This document shows, piece after piece, positions 48,429 to 58,546 of a stretch of DNA of 64,000 nt (positions within the stretch are counted from its first letter, which is position 1; each line of letters begins with the position of its first letter). Source of the stretch: JBHIET01 sp046760785 (GTDB lineage: Bacteria > Chloroflexota > Anaerolineae > B4-G1). The stretch lies in assembly GCA_046760785.1 (NCBI GenBank), contig JBHIET010000003.1, positions 1 to 64,000 of the forward strand. Reading direction: 5' to 3'. Under the pieces are notes generated by a model. It was not told the DNA's origin. It searched no databases and saw only the letters and a program-made list of their open reading frames with translations. The translations under genes and the position numbers were made by a program.

Positions 48429-51260
48429 TTATGCTCCATCCTTCTCATCATCCTGTGCCGACGGGGCAGCCTCCAGTCGCACAAAGGCGCGCGACGTCCC
48501 CAACACGCCGAAAAGCTCATCCACTGCTGCCTGTACGATGCCCTCTACGCCGCTGGCGCGGCGCATCTTATCCGTGATCTCGCGGGTCAACCGCTCGCGG
48601 ACAGCGCGGCGCTGCGCATCCTCATAGAGCCGGGCGCTTTCCAGCGTCTCTCCCAACTGGTCGGCCAGTGTCTCTAACACAGCGACCTCCTCGGCTGTCC
48701 AGCCGCCTGCATCGCCAGTTTTGTAGGTATCCAATATGCCGATCACGTTGCCACGTACTTTAATGGGCACGGCCAAAGGATTTGGGGTTTGAGATTTGGA
48801 ATCTGGAATTTGGACGGTCTTTCCTTCCTCCAAGGCCCGTTCCATCTCAGGTCGCCATATATCCCCAGCACTGGTGACGCCGCGCTCGTCGCTGCGGTAG
48901 GACAGATCAGACTGGGTGCGCAGCAATCCGGCCCAGGCTTCACGGCTCAATTCGCTGTAGGCGCGGCGCGTCGCCTCCAGGGCCGCCTGAGTCTCGGTGA
49001 ACAGCCGCGCATTGTCGAGGGCGACCGCCACCTGATCGGCCAAAGTCTGCAATACGGCGACGGCGGCCTCATCAAAGGCAGAGGGTTGGTCGCTCTGGAC
49101 CGTCAGCGCACCAATGACGCGGCCGCGCGAGCGCAGGGGCAGGGCCACCTCGGAGCGGGTGTCCGGCAGCTCTGCAGTGGCCAGACGCACAGCATCTTCA
49201 CCGACGTCCAGCGCGACACGCGCCTGCGCGTTGGCAATGCTCCAGCCAATCATTCCCTCGCCAGCCTTGATGCGGTGACCACGGGCCAGCATCGCCCGAC
49301 CAGCATCGCCGGTGCCAGCCCGCAGCACAGCCCACTCGCCGGCCTCGTCCACCAGGAACAGCCCCACGTAGTACAGGCCAAACCGCTCGCGGATCAACTC
49401 GACCACCTGTCGGATCAACTGGTCCGCATCCAGAATGGACGACGCCGCACGGCCCACTGCGGCTGAGGCTTCCAGGTAGGCCGAGCGTTGCTCCAGCTCG
49501 CGGGTACGCCGGGCCACGCGCTGCTCCAGGCTGCCGATGAGGCCGCGCAACTGGGCGGTCATGCTGTTGAAGGCTCGCCCCAGCGTACCTACCTCGTCCT
49601 CTCGCTCCACTTTGGCGATGCGTTCCAGGTCACCGGCCGCGATCTGCGTGGCCGTTTCCGCCAGATCGCCCAGCGGGGTGGCGATGCTGCGGGTGATGAA
49701 CAGTGAAGCGACCACGGCGAGTATCACGGAGACCAACGCCACGCCCACGTTGATGACCAGCGTCGCATACGTTGCGCCAAAGGCCTCCGCCTGGCTTTGT
49801 TCGGCCAGCAGCACGACCTGGAGTTCCGGCAGCCAGTGATAGACCCCGATCACGGGTACACCCCGATAGTCGTCGTACAAGCCGGAACCGCTGATGCGAT
49901 TTTCTATCGCCGCGTCGGCTCCCTGGGTACGCACATAGATTCCTTCCTCGCCGGAGCGCAACTCAGTCAACAAGGCACGGTCGCGGCCGATAATATAGGT
50001 CTCCCCCGTCTGGCCCAACCCGGCCCGTTCTCCCATGATCTCATTCAACTTCGCCAGGCCAGCACGACCGGCCAGGACACCCCACACACGCCCCTCTTCG
50101 TCAGCCACCGGGCGCACGACGACCACCGACATCCGGTCCAGCGAGGAGGAGTAGAACGGCGGCTGTACGTAGGGCCCTTTTACTCCTTCCTGGAAATAAG
50201 TCTGGTCACTGTAAATCTCGCCCTCCCGCTCGGCGTCGGTGGAGAGGACCACTTGCCCCTGGAGATTCATCAGGAACAATTCCTCAAACCGCCCCGCCTG
50301 TTCAATCGCCTGTTGGAAATGGCTCCGCACCCGATATGCCAGATACTCGGATGGCTCTGGTAATTGCAACAACATAATCGTGCGCGGCATCGCCTCCTCT
50401 CCGGTCAACGCAGTAACCAGATTGGTTTGCAGACTGCTCACCCACGTCTCAATCTCGGCCTCTTTAAGTGTAGCCACTGATTCGAGTTGATTAATCGCTT
50501 GCTGTCGCCCGCTCCGCCAGCCTAACACGGCCGAGCCAGCGCCGGTGACGGCCGCCGGCAGCAAGACCATCGTCACGAAAGCGATGAGCAAGCGGGTGCG
50601 GATGGTGCCCAGGCGGAAGGCTCGGGCAATCTGCCACAGGACCGCCAGCGCCGCCAGGCCCGTTATGCCCGGTATAATAGTGCCCAACAGGATAGACTGC
50701 GCAATATCGTAGCGGGGCAACGGCTCAAACTGATTGACCAGCCAGACGTAGATTCCGAACAAGCTGGCTATGACCAACCAAGAAACCCATTTGCGGGGCA
50801 TGATCATACTGCCCGTCAGGATGATGAGCAAGATACCGCCCACTGTAAGATACAAGGTCGCACCGCTCCAGATCAACTCGGCACCACCGTAGGCAACCAC
50901 CAGGCCAAAAATCGCCCAGTATCCTGCAGCGTCGAGCTTCCCTTGCCGGGCCAGGTGATAACCCACAGCCGCGGACACAAGAGACAGCACAAGGAACCCA
51001 ACTTCGGTCAGTATTTGCCAGGCCCCGGTTTGCACGTAGAACAGCACGTAGAGGACGATGCTGATAATAGCGCCAGCGACCAGAATCAACGCCAATCGCC
51101 TGAAACTCGTCATGCGACGTTGCTCGTCCGAGATTCCAGCCACGGGCTGTCTGTTCTGCGGCAGGTTTTGCGCAGCATCCGTGTGGGACGGGGCAGCGCC
51201 TTGAACTGCCTCCTCGGAGGCGCGGTGGGCCGACGCGACTACTTTTGTTTCCTCAGGCAT
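48429..51260 (-). CDS. Kinase-less receptor: polytopic TM, dCache, HAMP, GAF-GAF, shared tail
   Basis: 943 aa. A polar N-terminus (1-55), about six TMs (58-220; a 7TM-like sensory block), a further TM (225-248), dCache-like domain (250-505: SDQTYFQEGVKGPYVQPPFYSSSLDRMSVVVVRPV), TM (about 510-532), HAMP, GAF1 (600-770), a second GAF (780-885) and tail (RERLTREITDKMRRASGVEGIVQAAVDELFGVLG). Its Cache/HAMP half is highly similar to the 751-aa receptor. An in-frame simple repeat codes IPDSKSQTPNPLA at about 48778-48817. Confidence 0.87.
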   Translation of the reverse strand: MPEETKVVASAHRASEEAVQGAAPSHTDAAQNLPQNRQPVAGISDEQRRMTSFRRLALILVAGAIISIVLYVLFYVQTGAWQILTEVGFLVLSLVSAAVGYHLARQGKLDAAGYWAIFGLVVAYGGAELIWSGATLYLTVGGILLIILTGSMIMPRKWVSWLVIASLFGIYVWLVNQFEPLPRYDIAQSILLGTIIPGITGLAALAVLWQIARAFRLGTIRTRLLIAFVTMVLLPAAVTGAGSAVLGWRSGRQQAINQLESVATLKEAEIETWVSSLQTNLVTALTGEEAMPRTIMLLQLPEPSEYLAYRVRSHFQQAIEQAGRFEELFLMNLQGQVVLSTDAEREGEIYSDQTYFQEGVKGPYVQPPFYSSSLDRMSVVVVRPVADEEGRVWGVLAGRAGLAKLNEIMGERAGLGQTGETYIIGRDRALLTELRSGEEGIYVRTQGADAAIENRISGSGLYDDYRGVPVIGVYHWLPELQVVLLAEQSQAEAFGATYATLVINVGVALVSVILAVVASLFITRSIATPLGDLAETATQIAAGDLERIAKVEREDEVGTLGRAFNSMTAQLRGLIGSLEQRVARRTRELEQRSAYLEASAAVGRAASSILDADQLIRQVVELIRERFGLYYVGLFLVDEAGEWAVLRAGTGDAGRAMLARGHRIKAGEGMIGWSIANAQARVALDVGEDAVRLATAELPDTRSEVALPLRSRGRVIGALTVQSDQPSAFDEAAVAVLQTLADQVAVALDNARLFTETQAALEATRRAYSELSREAWAGLLRTQSDLSYRSDERGVTSAGDIWRPEMERALEEGKTVQIPDSKSQTPNPLAVPIKVRGNVIGILDTYKTGDAGGWTAEEVAVLETLADQLGETLESARLYEDAQRRAVRERLTREITDKMRRASGVEGIVQAAVDELFGVLGTSRAFVRLEAAPSAQDDEKDGA
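48778..48817. repeat. KSQxPN-coding simple repeat inside a receptor gene
   Basis: GGATTTGGGGTTTGAGATTTGG continuing AATCTGGAATTTGG: heptamer-like repeats that elsewhere in Chloroflexota occur between genes. Confidence 0.65.
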
Positions 51261-51308
51261 AGTTGCCTCCAGCTTGGGATGGGAGTGCCGCCACTATTGA
51301 AACTCACC

Positions 51309-53051
51309 TCACTCAACGCCATCTCCGGCTTCATCCGTTGGCCGGGTCGCCAGCCGGATCACGACCTCCGGCAGCCCCAACGCCTGGCGCACCTGTTGCA
51401 CAGCGGTCTTAAGTATGGTCTCCGTATCCAGCGTCTCGCGCATGCGGGCCGCAATATCGCCGATCAGCCGCTCGCGAGCGGCGCGGCGCTGGGTCTCATC
51501 AATCAGGCGCAAGTTCTCAATAGTCAGTCCAACCTGCTCGGCGACGGTTTCCGCCAGAGCGATATCCTGGGTCGTCCACGGTCGTTGGCGACGTGTTTCG
51601 TGCAGAGCCATCGTGCCTATGACCTGCCCCCGCAACTTCAGGGGCACCACGAGCGCCGTCTGGGATGTAGGAGGCTCCGCATCAGAGCCTGGAAAGGGAC
51701 TGTCTGTAGCAACTGCCCGTCCGTGCATCATCACCGCGCGCCGGGCCTCGCGCAAGAATTCTCCATCCCCCACCTCTGCTCCCGGCTGGGTGTAGTCAAT
51801 CCGAGTCACCGGCCCGGCAGCCAAGAACTCCTTCCAGGCCTGGGCCAGGTAGCGTCGGTGGGCAGCCCGCACTTCCTTCAAAGCAGCTTCAGTCTGGCTG
51901 AAGAGTCGAGCATTGTCAACCGCTACTGCCACCTGATCGGCCACCGTCTGTAGGGCAGTGACGTCAGCTTCGCTGAAGGCCGCCTCCTGGGTACTCTGCA
52001 CGCTCAATGCTCCCAGGACACGTCCACGTGAGCGCAGCGGCAGGGCGATCTCCGAGCGCGTGTGTGGCATAGGGAGGGCATCAAGCTGCACCGTGCCCTC
52101 TTCCATGCCCAGTGCAATGCGGGCCTGCCGATGGATAACGCACCAGCCGATCGCGGTTGTCTCGTCTAGTTCCACTTTGTGGCCCATCCCCAGCAACAGT
52201 TGGCCGGCCTCCCCTGTGGCAGCTCTCAGCACGGCAAACCGCTGTGTCTCGTCAAGCAGGAACAGGCCCACGTAGTACACGGCCATAGGGCGGAATCCCT
52301 CTTGAATCCGGTTGGCCACCTCGACCAACAACGCATCTGGGTCCAAGATGGAGGAGGCTACTTGAGCGATCTCGGCCGTCGTCTGGAGCTGGGAAGCCTG
52401 CCGGTGCAACAGCTCGGTAGTTTCTTCCAGCTCCTGTGTCCGTGCCTGCAGTTGCTGATTGGCCGTGCTCGCCCTCGCCATTGCCTCCAACCAGCTCCGG
52501 TTGAACGACCACAGCATCAGTGTCAGAATGGTCACCATAAGCAGGAAGGAGCCTCCCTCACCGACCCACGTTTTCAACGCATTCAGGTCGTCGGCCACGA
52601 GAGGTACGAGCCATCCCTGGCTGAAGACGAGGGTGAAGAAGGCGTAGGTCAGGACACTGGCAATCCCGGCCCAGATGCCGGGGCGCGGGCCTAACAGGAT
52701 GAAAGTCAGAGCCGGGAGCAACAACATCCAGACACGCCCACTGCCGGGCAGCCCACCCCGGCGGAAGATGAAAAAGCCCAGCAAGTAGGTGAGCGTGAGA
52801 GAGAGCGCCGCCCGAGGGCGATAGCCCAAGCCGCGCCAGGCCCAGATGATCAGCACGATCAGCCAGCCGGCGAGGAAAGGCCACATCTCCATCCACAGTT
52901 CTGGCACGCTCAGGCCCGCCGGCAGCGACAGGTAGGTCAAGACTAACGCTGCGAGGCCGCCGGCCACCGCAGTCAGCAGCAGACCATTCAGCAGCGTGGC
53001 GCGGCTGCGTTGGATTTCGACGTCCCAATCAGATACGGGTTGTGTGTCCAT
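51309..53051 (-). CDS. Kinase-less receptor: polytopic TM (MASE-like), GAF-GAF, shared tail
   Basis: 580 aa from ATG 53051 (GAGGAAG upstream). About six TMs at 22-180 with short loops, then a coiled coil (185-220), GAF1 (225-370: PDALLVEVANRIQEGFRPMAVYYVGLFLLDE, LPMPHTRSEIALPLRSRGRVLGALSVQST), GAF2-like (400-525) and tail (RERLIGDIAARMRETLDTETILKTAVQQVRQALG). No catalytic output domain. Starts 42 bp after the preceding receptor. Confidence 0.86.
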   Translation of the reverse strand: MDTQPVSDWDVEIQRSRATLLNGLLLTAVAGGLAALVLTYLSLPAGLSVPELWMEMWPFLAGWLIVLIIWAWRGLGYRPRAALSLTLTYLLGFFIFRRGGLPGSGRVWMLLLPALTFILLGPRPGIWAGIASVLTYAFFTLVFSQGWLVPLVADDLNALKTWVGEGGSFLLMVTILTLMLWSFNRSWLEAMARASTANQQLQARTQELEETTELLHRQASQLQTTAEIAQVASSILDPDALLVEVANRIQEGFRPMAVYYVGLFLLDETQRFAVLRAATGEAGQLLLGMGHKVELDETTAIGWCVIHRQARIALGMEEGTVQLDALPMPHTRSEIALPLRSRGRVLGALSVQSTQEAAFSEADVTALQTVADQVAVAVDNARLFSQTEAALKEVRAAHRRYLAQAWKEFLAAGPVTRIDYTQPGAEVGDGEFLREARRAVMMHGRAVATDSPFPGSDAEPPTSQTALVVPLKLRGQVIGTMALHETRRQRPWTTQDIALAETVAEQVGLTIENLRLIDETQRRAARERLIGDIAARMRETLDTETILKTAVQQVRQALGLPEVVIRLATRPTDEAGDGVE

Positions 53052-53093
53052 GAGCACTTCCTCGTGTTACTCCAAAGAAACCGAGTTTCTGAC

Positions 53094-55163
53094 CTATTCG
53101 TGCATAGGCGCTTCCAGTTCGATAGAAACATGTGGCACTCCCATGGCCCGTGAGAGTTCCTCCGCTGTAGCCTGCAAAGCCTGCTCTACATCCACAGCCC
53201 GACGGATACGGTCAACCATCTGGCGAGCCAGTTGCTCCCGTTCTGCACTTCGTTGCGCTCTCTCCAACAGTTGTGCACGCTCCAGCGCCACTGCCGCCTG
53301 GTCGCTCAGGACCTCGTAGAGGCGCAGGGCGGCGTCCGAGAAGGGGCCAGATGTGGCACGCAGCACGACCACCTGACCGATCACCTTTTCTCTGGCGCGT
53401 AGTGGAATGTTGACCAGTGCTCGCGCGCCAGTCTGCTGAAAGACCTGGCGCGCACTCTGGGGCAGGCGCTCATCCTGCGCCACGTCGGTCACCACCCACA
53501 GGGTACTCACCATTTCAAAGGGAAAGGGGCTCTCCACGACTGGAAGCCGAAGCCCAGGTTGGAACTGAGGTTCCCGGTCCCTCCGCCACACCCCCAGGTA
53601 CAGAAGGGCTTCAGGCTCCCCGGCAGGTGAGAACTCAAACTCCACCACAATACACCCATCGGCCCCTGTCTCGGCCACAGAGCCAATGATGGCGTCAGCC
53701 ACATCACCGGTCGCCGTCGCCGCAGTCAGGCGGCGGCTGGCGCGGTAGATGGGGCTTATCGTCTCCAACAGGGCTGCCCTGTCGGAGACCCGCCGGGCGT
53801 TTTCGATGGCAATGGCAACCTGGTCGGCCATGCCCTGAAGTGCCCGCACGTCATCGTCGTCAAAGGCGGCTTCCTCGGTGGATTGGACGTTTAACACTCC
53901 TATCATCCACCCACCCACCATCAGTGGGAGGGTCATCTCGGAGCGGGTGTAAGGGAGGAGGGGGTTAGCAAAGCGGACCGCGTCCTCCTCCGCGTACAGA
54001 GCGATGCGGGGCTGGCGATGAGCGGCTGTCCAGCCAACCATACTGGTGTCGCCCACGGCCAGGCGGTGTCCCTGGGCCTTCATCTGTGCCCCGGCCTCGC
54101 CGGTAGCCTCCTGCAGGACCGCCCACTCCCCCGCCTCATCCAGCAGGAAGATGCCAGCGTGATAGAAGCCGAAGCGGTCGCGAATCAAGTCTACGGTCGT
54201 GCGCAGCAACTGATCCACGTCAAAGATGGAAACAATGGCCCTCCCCACCTCGGCGCTAGTCTCCAGTTGAATGGCCCGGCGCTGGAGGGCGTAATTGGCT
54301 TTCTGGAGAGCCTCGGTCCGCTCCGCCACCCGCTGCTCCAGTTCGGCGTACAGAGTCTGGAGGCGTTCGGCCATCTCGTTGAAGACTGTGGCCAGACCGC
54401 CGAGCTCATCCCCTCTCTCGACAGGGACCCGCTCCTCCAGGTGCCCCGCCGCCAAGTGAGTGGCTCCTTCCATCAGCCGCTGCACCGGGCCGGTGATGTT
54501 GCGGATGGTGGTGACGGCGGTGACCACCGCGGCGATCAGTGCCAACACAGCGAAGCCACCCAAGATGAAATAGGTCAGTTGGCGGGCAGCAGTAGCATCC
54601 GCGATGGCGGCAGCCTGCCGCTCCTCTGTCAATGAGATGATATTCTCTACCGGCTCGGCCATGATCCGGTGATAGTCGGCCAGCAATTGGTCCTGGTAGA
54701 AATGAACGCTCTCCCAATTGCCTGCCTGGATTTGAGGAACGATCAGGTCGGCGAGGGAGTCCACGCGGGCCACGCGCCTCTGCGCGCGGGAGGCCTCCAT
54801 CTGCATCGCATCCCTCTCAGGGAGATCAACCATCGTCTCGCTCAGGACGCGCTGGGCATCACCTAGATCCGCCCTGGCCTGGCTCACCACCTCCATCAGG
54901 TGATCCTGATCCTGCGCAGACGAGGCCTGGCCCAGCGCAGCCAACAGGTTGGCCGCAGCCCTCGCCACCTGCAGGGCTGCTGTTGCCCGGTCAGCCTCCT
55001 CCTGAAGGGCGGTGCTGGCCCACTCCAATTGCGCCAGTGCCCAGGCGTTGGTCACTACGCCGGCGAGCAGAAGCAGCAGGACCGCCACGAAGCCCCAGAT
55101 CAGCCGCCCCCGGATGGTCAGACGGGTTGGCGGCACTCTCTGCACACGATTCTCCGTCATCAT
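53094..55163 (-). CDS. Kinase-less receptor: TM, four-helix-bundle sensor, HAMP, GAF-GAF, shared tail
   Basis: 689 aa. TM1 (about 22-45), an all-helical extracytoplasmic domain (46-195), TM2 (196-218), HAMP (RNITGPVQRLMEGATHLAAGHLEERV), coiled coil, GAF1 (310-465) and GAF2 (470-620), then tail (REQLARQMVDRIRRAVDVEQALQATAEELSRAMG). ATG overlaps the previous kinase stop by 4 bp (ATGA). The helical sensor differs from the Cache domains in its neighbours, so the array covers several sensor types. Confidence 0.86.
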   Translation of the reverse strand: MMTENRVQRVPPTRLTIRGRLIWGFVAVLLLLLAGVVTNAWALAQLEWASTALQEEADRATAALQVARAAANLLAALGQASSAQDQDHLMEVVSQARADLGDAQRVLSETMVDLPERDAMQMEASRAQRRVARVDSLADLIVPQIQAGNWESVHFYQDQLLADYHRIMAEPVENIISLTEERQAAAIADATAARQLTYFILGGFAVLALIAAVVTAVTTIRNITGPVQRLMEGATHLAAGHLEERVPVERGDELGGLATVFNEMAERLQTLYAELEQRVAERTEALQKANYALQRRAIQLETSAEVGRAIVSIFDVDQLLRTTVDLIRDRFGFYHAGIFLLDEAGEWAVLQEATGEAGAQMKAQGHRLAVGDTSMVGWTAAHRQPRIALYAEEDAVRFANPLLPYTRSEMTLPLMVGGWMIGVLNVQSTEEAAFDDDDVRALQGMADQVAIAIENARRVSDRAALLETISPIYRASRRLTAATATGDVADAIIGSVAETGADGCIVVEFEFSPAGEPEALLYLGVWRRDREPQFQPGLRLPVVESPFPFEMVSTLWVVTDVAQDERLPQSARQVFQQTGARALVNIPLRAREKVIGQVVVLRATSGPFSDAALRLYEVLSDQAAVALERAQLLERAQRSAEREQLARQMVDRIRRAVDVEQALQATAEELSRAMGVPHVSIELEAPMHE

Positions 55164-57649
55164 AAGTTTCCCCCAGTCTGCCGCTGATCGGCCTCCTCAT
55201 CCGAGGCAGCCAGACGCAGAGGCAGTGTGAAGGTAAAGGTGGAACCCCTCCCCACGTCGCTCTCCACCCAGATGTGCCCTCCGTGCATCTCCACGAATTC
55301 CTTGCTCAGGGCCAATCCCAACCCAGCCCCATTCGGCCGGCGCCCATCCATCGTGCCCTGTTCAAAGCGCTGGAAGATCCGCTCCCGGTCCCCAGGCGGG
55401 ATACCCACGCCGGTGTCGCTGACACTCACCATGACCTCCCCACCAGCGGGCCAGGCCCGTACAGTGATAGTCCCCTGCCCTGTAAACTTGGCCGCATTGG
55501 CCAGAAGCCGCAGCAGCACCTGGCGAATGCGCGCTGTGTCGGCCCGCACTATAGGTAGGTCAGGAGCAATCTCCTGACGCAACTCAATGTCTTTATCGCG
55601 CACCAGTGCGCTGGCGGTAGCCATCACGCTGGAGACCAGGTCGGCCAGATCCACCTCTCGGAACTCCAGTTCCATCAGCCCGGCCTCGATTTGAGAAATG
55701 TCCAGCAGGTCATTGATCAGGCCCAGCAGGTGTTGGCCATTTTGGTAGATGATCTCAAGATCGTTCTGTTGCCGTTCTGTGAATGAGCCGTTAATCCCCT
55801 TCAGCATCAGCCGTGAGAAGCCGATGATATTGGTGAGAGGCGTGCGCAGTTCATGGGACATGTTGCTCAAGAAGCGGCGTTTGGAACGGTCCAGCTCCTG
55901 CAGTCGCTCAACCGCCTCCCGTTCCACGGCGTAGGCACGGGCGTTCTCCAGAGCAATGACGATCTGGTTGGCGACGTTCTGGAGGACAGAGACGTCGTCT
56001 GCGTCAAAGCCTTCCTCATCGGTGATCTGGACGTCCAGCACGCCCAGGGTACGGTCCCCTAGACGCAATGGCAGGGCTACCTCTGAGCGAGTATAGGAGG
56101 CCGGAGGACCGACCGTAATGGGAAGGGGGCGGCTCTCCACCGCCGCCACCCCTTCCCGGAAGGCCTGTCCCACCGGACCCGGCAGGTCGGCGGGAACTTG
56201 TTGGCCGTGGAAGGGATCGGCATCACCAGCGAAGGCCCGCAGAAGCATGTACTCTCCTTCCTCGTCAGACGTGTACACCGCGACGTAGGAGTAGGCAAAC
56301 CGGCCTCTTACCACCTGGACTACCTGTTCTAGCAGTCTATTGGGGTCGAGGACGGAGGTGACGGCCTGCCCTACCTCCAGGCTAGCTTGCATCTGGATGG
56401 CCCGCCGCTGAATCTGATAGTTGGCTCTCTGCAAGAGAGCAGTACGTTGAGCAACCTTGTCTTCCAAGTCGTCGTACAAGGTCTTCAATTCCGCCGCCAT
56501 GTGGTTGAACACGTAAGCCAGGATGCCAATTTCGTCCCGCGACGTGACGGGTACGCGCTGTTCCAGGTCTCCCCCCGCGATGCCAAGCGCCGACTCGGTC
56601 AATTGCACAATCGGACGGGTAAATTGCCGTGTCACGACCGCGGCGATGGCGGCGGTGACAAGCGCCACCACCAGCGTAGCACCGACAACAGCAGCCGTGA
56701 CATTATAGGTTGTGGCAAAGGCTTCCTCTTGAGTCTGTTCTGCCACCAACGCCAGCCCCAGTTCCGGCATCCAGTGGTAGACCCCGATAACTGGGACGCT
56801 GGCGTAGTTCTCATAAAGCCCTTCCCTGTTCTCGCCAGCAAGAGCGGCCTCGATACCTGAACTGGTCACCGCTTGCCCCTGAGGCAGCGCCATCCCACTG
56901 GCATCCACAAGGTAGATTTCTCCCGTCTCTCCGAGTTTGCCAACCGCCTGCAGGTCAGCGACCAGGTTGCTCGGATTGAGCCAGCCAACCAGCAGGCCGA
57001 GCGTCTCGTCATCTTGGCCAGTGATACGCTGGGCTTCGTCGTGAGGCTTCGTCGAGCTCAGCCGAGACGCGCTCAGCCGAACGGTGACCATCAATCGCTC
57101 ATCGGCGGTTGGATCGAGTATGATGAACTGAAGAGCGGAGTCTTGTTCAGACTCAAGGGCGGGCGCCTGTTCCGCCAACAAGCCCTCAGTTTGTGGGTCA
57201 GTAGAGACCAGCACTTTGCCTTCGCTATCAATCACGGCCAGGCAGCGAAAGGCAGGGTCTTGCAGAAGCACGGTCTGCAACTGGAGACGCAGCGCGTCGC
57301 GGGCGGTGGTGGCGCTTTGCTCTGAGCCTGTCGAAGGGTTAGCCGCATTGACGACCAGGAGGCTCACATTTTCCCTGGTGGGAGGCAAGGCCGCCAGAAA
57401 CGCCAAACTCGCAATGCGATGCTCGATCCATTGGCGGATCTGCATTTCCGTCACCGCAGCCACGGAGGATAGTTTAGCCGTAACCTCGCGCTGGATATCC
57501 TGCCGTTCGCGGAGGGTAGCATACCAACTGATAGCGCTCAGTGGCACGATCGCCAGGACCAGGAAGGCGGTCAGCAGGGTCCTGCCCAACCCTCCACGCA
57601 TCCCAGTGGTCGGGATCCGAGACTGTTCCATCGGGCCTGACGGCAACAT
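55160..57649 (-). CDS. Membrane histidine kinase: dCache-HAMP-GAF-HisKA-HATPase
   Basis: 829 aa. TM1 (about 22-43), dCache-like domain (45-325, ending VPVIGVYHWMPELGLALVAEQ), TM2 (330-352), HAMP (RQFTRPIVQLTESALGIAGGDLEQRV), GAF (420-580), HisKA with NMSHELRTPLTNIIGFSRLML, HATPase with LANAAKFTG, VSDTGVGIP and GAGLGLALSKEFVEMHGG. The first kinase of the operon and the only one with an extracytoplasmic domain. Its Cache domain holds an in-frame TCGAAGG-type repeat (NPSTGSEQSA). Start could also be ATG 57631. Confidence 0.92.
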   Translation of the reverse strand: MLPSGPMEQSRIPTTGMRGGLGRTLLTAFLVLAIVPLSAISWYATLRERQDIQREVTAKLSSVAAVTEMQIRQWIEHRIASLAFLAALPPTRENVSLLVVNAANPSTGSEQSATTARDALRLQLQTVLLQDPAFRCLAVIDSEGKVLVSTDPQTEGLLAEQAPALESEQDSALQFIILDPTADERLMVTVRLSASRLSSTKPHDEAQRITGQDDETLGLLVGWLNPSNLVADLQAVGKLGETGEIYLVDASGMALPQGQAVTSSGIEAALAGENREGLYENYASVPVIGVYHWMPELGLALVAEQTQEEAFATTYNVTAAVVGATLVVALVTAAIAAVVTRQFTRPIVQLTESALGIAGGDLEQRVPVTSRDEIGILAYVFNHMAAELKTLYDDLEDKVAQRTALLQRANYQIQRRAIQMQASLEVGQAVTSVLDPNRLLEQVVQVVRGRFAYSYVAVYTSDEEGEYMLLRAFAGDADPFHGQQVPADLPGPVGQAFREGVAAVESRPLPITVGPPASYTRSEVALPLRLGDRTLGVLDVQITDEEGFDADDVSVLQNVANQIVIALENARAYAVEREAVERLQELDRSKRRFLSNMSHELRTPLTNIIGFSRLMLKGINGSFTERQQNDLEIIYQNGQHLLGLINDLLDISQIEAGLMELEFREVDLADLVSSVMATASALVRDKDIELRQEIAPDLPIVRADTARIRQVLLRLLANAAKFTGQGTITVRAWPAGGEVMVSVSDTGVGIPPGDRERIFQRFEQGTMDGRRPNGAGLGLALSKEFVEMHGGHIWVESDVGRGSTFTFTLPLRLAASDEEADQRQTGGNL
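57320..57338. repeat. CTCTGAGCCTGTCGAAGGG dispersed repeat in the Cache-kinase gene
   Basis: In frame, coding PSTGSEQ on the minus strand. A second degenerate copy lies at 57046-57063. Confidence 0.65.
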
Positions 57650-57681
57650 GATCGTTCGCCTATACTACGCATGTGTCCGAA

Positions 57682-58092
57682 TCACCCTAGATCCCATATT
57701 TCTTCCCCTCGCAAGACGCGGCGGATTTGGTTGGGGAAGCGATCCGGGTCGAGTGGCTTGGCGATGAAACCATCGAAGCCAGCACTGCGGGCACGCTCCA
57801 TACTGTCAGCAGATACGTCGGCGGTCACGGCAACGATGAGAGTGCTGTTGAAGCCCGGATGGGCGCGCAGCCTCTTCAACACCTGGTATCCGTCTTCCTC
57901 CGGCAAGAAAATATCCATTAAGATCAAGTCAATGTGCGGCAGCGACTCTGCAAATTCCAACACCTGCCAGCCCGACGCCTTCCACTCGCACTTCTTCACG
58001 CCAAGATAGGCCAGCAGGCGTGTGATGAGCACGAAGTTCTGGAAGTTATCCTCGACGACAAGGATTGTAGCGTCTTTTGGTTGTATGCCCAT
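57682..58092 (-). CDS. Stand-alone receiver (CheY-like) protein
   Basis: 136 aa, only a receiver domain. Acidic E14-D15, phospho-Asp D60 (LILMDIFLPEEDG), T/A and Lys in FIAKPLDPDRF. It has no output domain and is a candidate shuttle between the kinases and receptors of this operon. Starts 8 bp after the neighbouring receiver gene. Confidence 0.92.
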   Translation of the reverse strand: MGIQPKDATILVVEDNFQNFVLITRLLAYLGVKKCEWKASGWQVLEFAESLPHIDLILMDIFLPEEDGYQVLKRLRAHPGFNSTLIVAVTADVSADSMERARSAGFDGFIAKPLDPDRFPNQIRRVLRGEEIWDLG

Positions 58093-58100
58093 AGTGACCT

Positions 58101-58484
58101 CTACAATATGCTGCTTTTCCGCAGTGCCTCTTTGACTTGTTCGGGTAGCCGGTCCACGTCAATGGGTTTCTGAATATAACCATCGCAGCCCGCTTCCAGT
58201 GTACGCTCCCGGTCCCCTTTCATCACGTTGGCTGTAAGGGCCAGGATGGGCACATGCTGCAGGCCAGGCGTCTCACGGAAGCGTCTAGCCAGGTCATAAC
58301 CATCTATTTCTGGCAGATTGATGTCCAGCAAGATCAAATCCGGCTGCATCTGGGCAGCCATTTCCAATCCGGCAAGACCGTCCGTCGCCTCCAGCACGGA
58401 ATAATCCTCTGCCTCCAGGATGCGCCTCACCAGCAGGCGGTTTGAAGGATCGTCCTCGATATAGAGGATGCGAATACTACTCAT
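58101..58484 (-). CDS. Stand-alone receiver (CheY-like) protein
   Basis: 127 aa. E10-D11-D12, phospho-Asp D54 (LILLDINLPEIDG), Lys in YIQKPIDVDRL. ATG 58484 chosen because GGAGGG precedes it. First gene behind the strong minus-strand promoter. Very like the receiver part of the REC-kinase at the far end of the operon (YIPKPIDVDEF), suggesting shared partners. Confidence 0.92.
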   Translation of the reverse strand: MSSIRILYIEDDPSNRLLVRRILEAEDYSVLEATDGLAGLEMAAQMQPDLILLDINLPEIDGYDLARRFRETPGLQHVPILALTANVMKGDRERTLEAGCDGYIQKPIDVDRLPEQVKEALRKSSIL

Positions 58485-58546
58485 CAGACAAGCCCTCCGC
58501 ACGGAATCTGCACCAAAACAGCAGCCGAATTGCCATAGGTGCTCTC

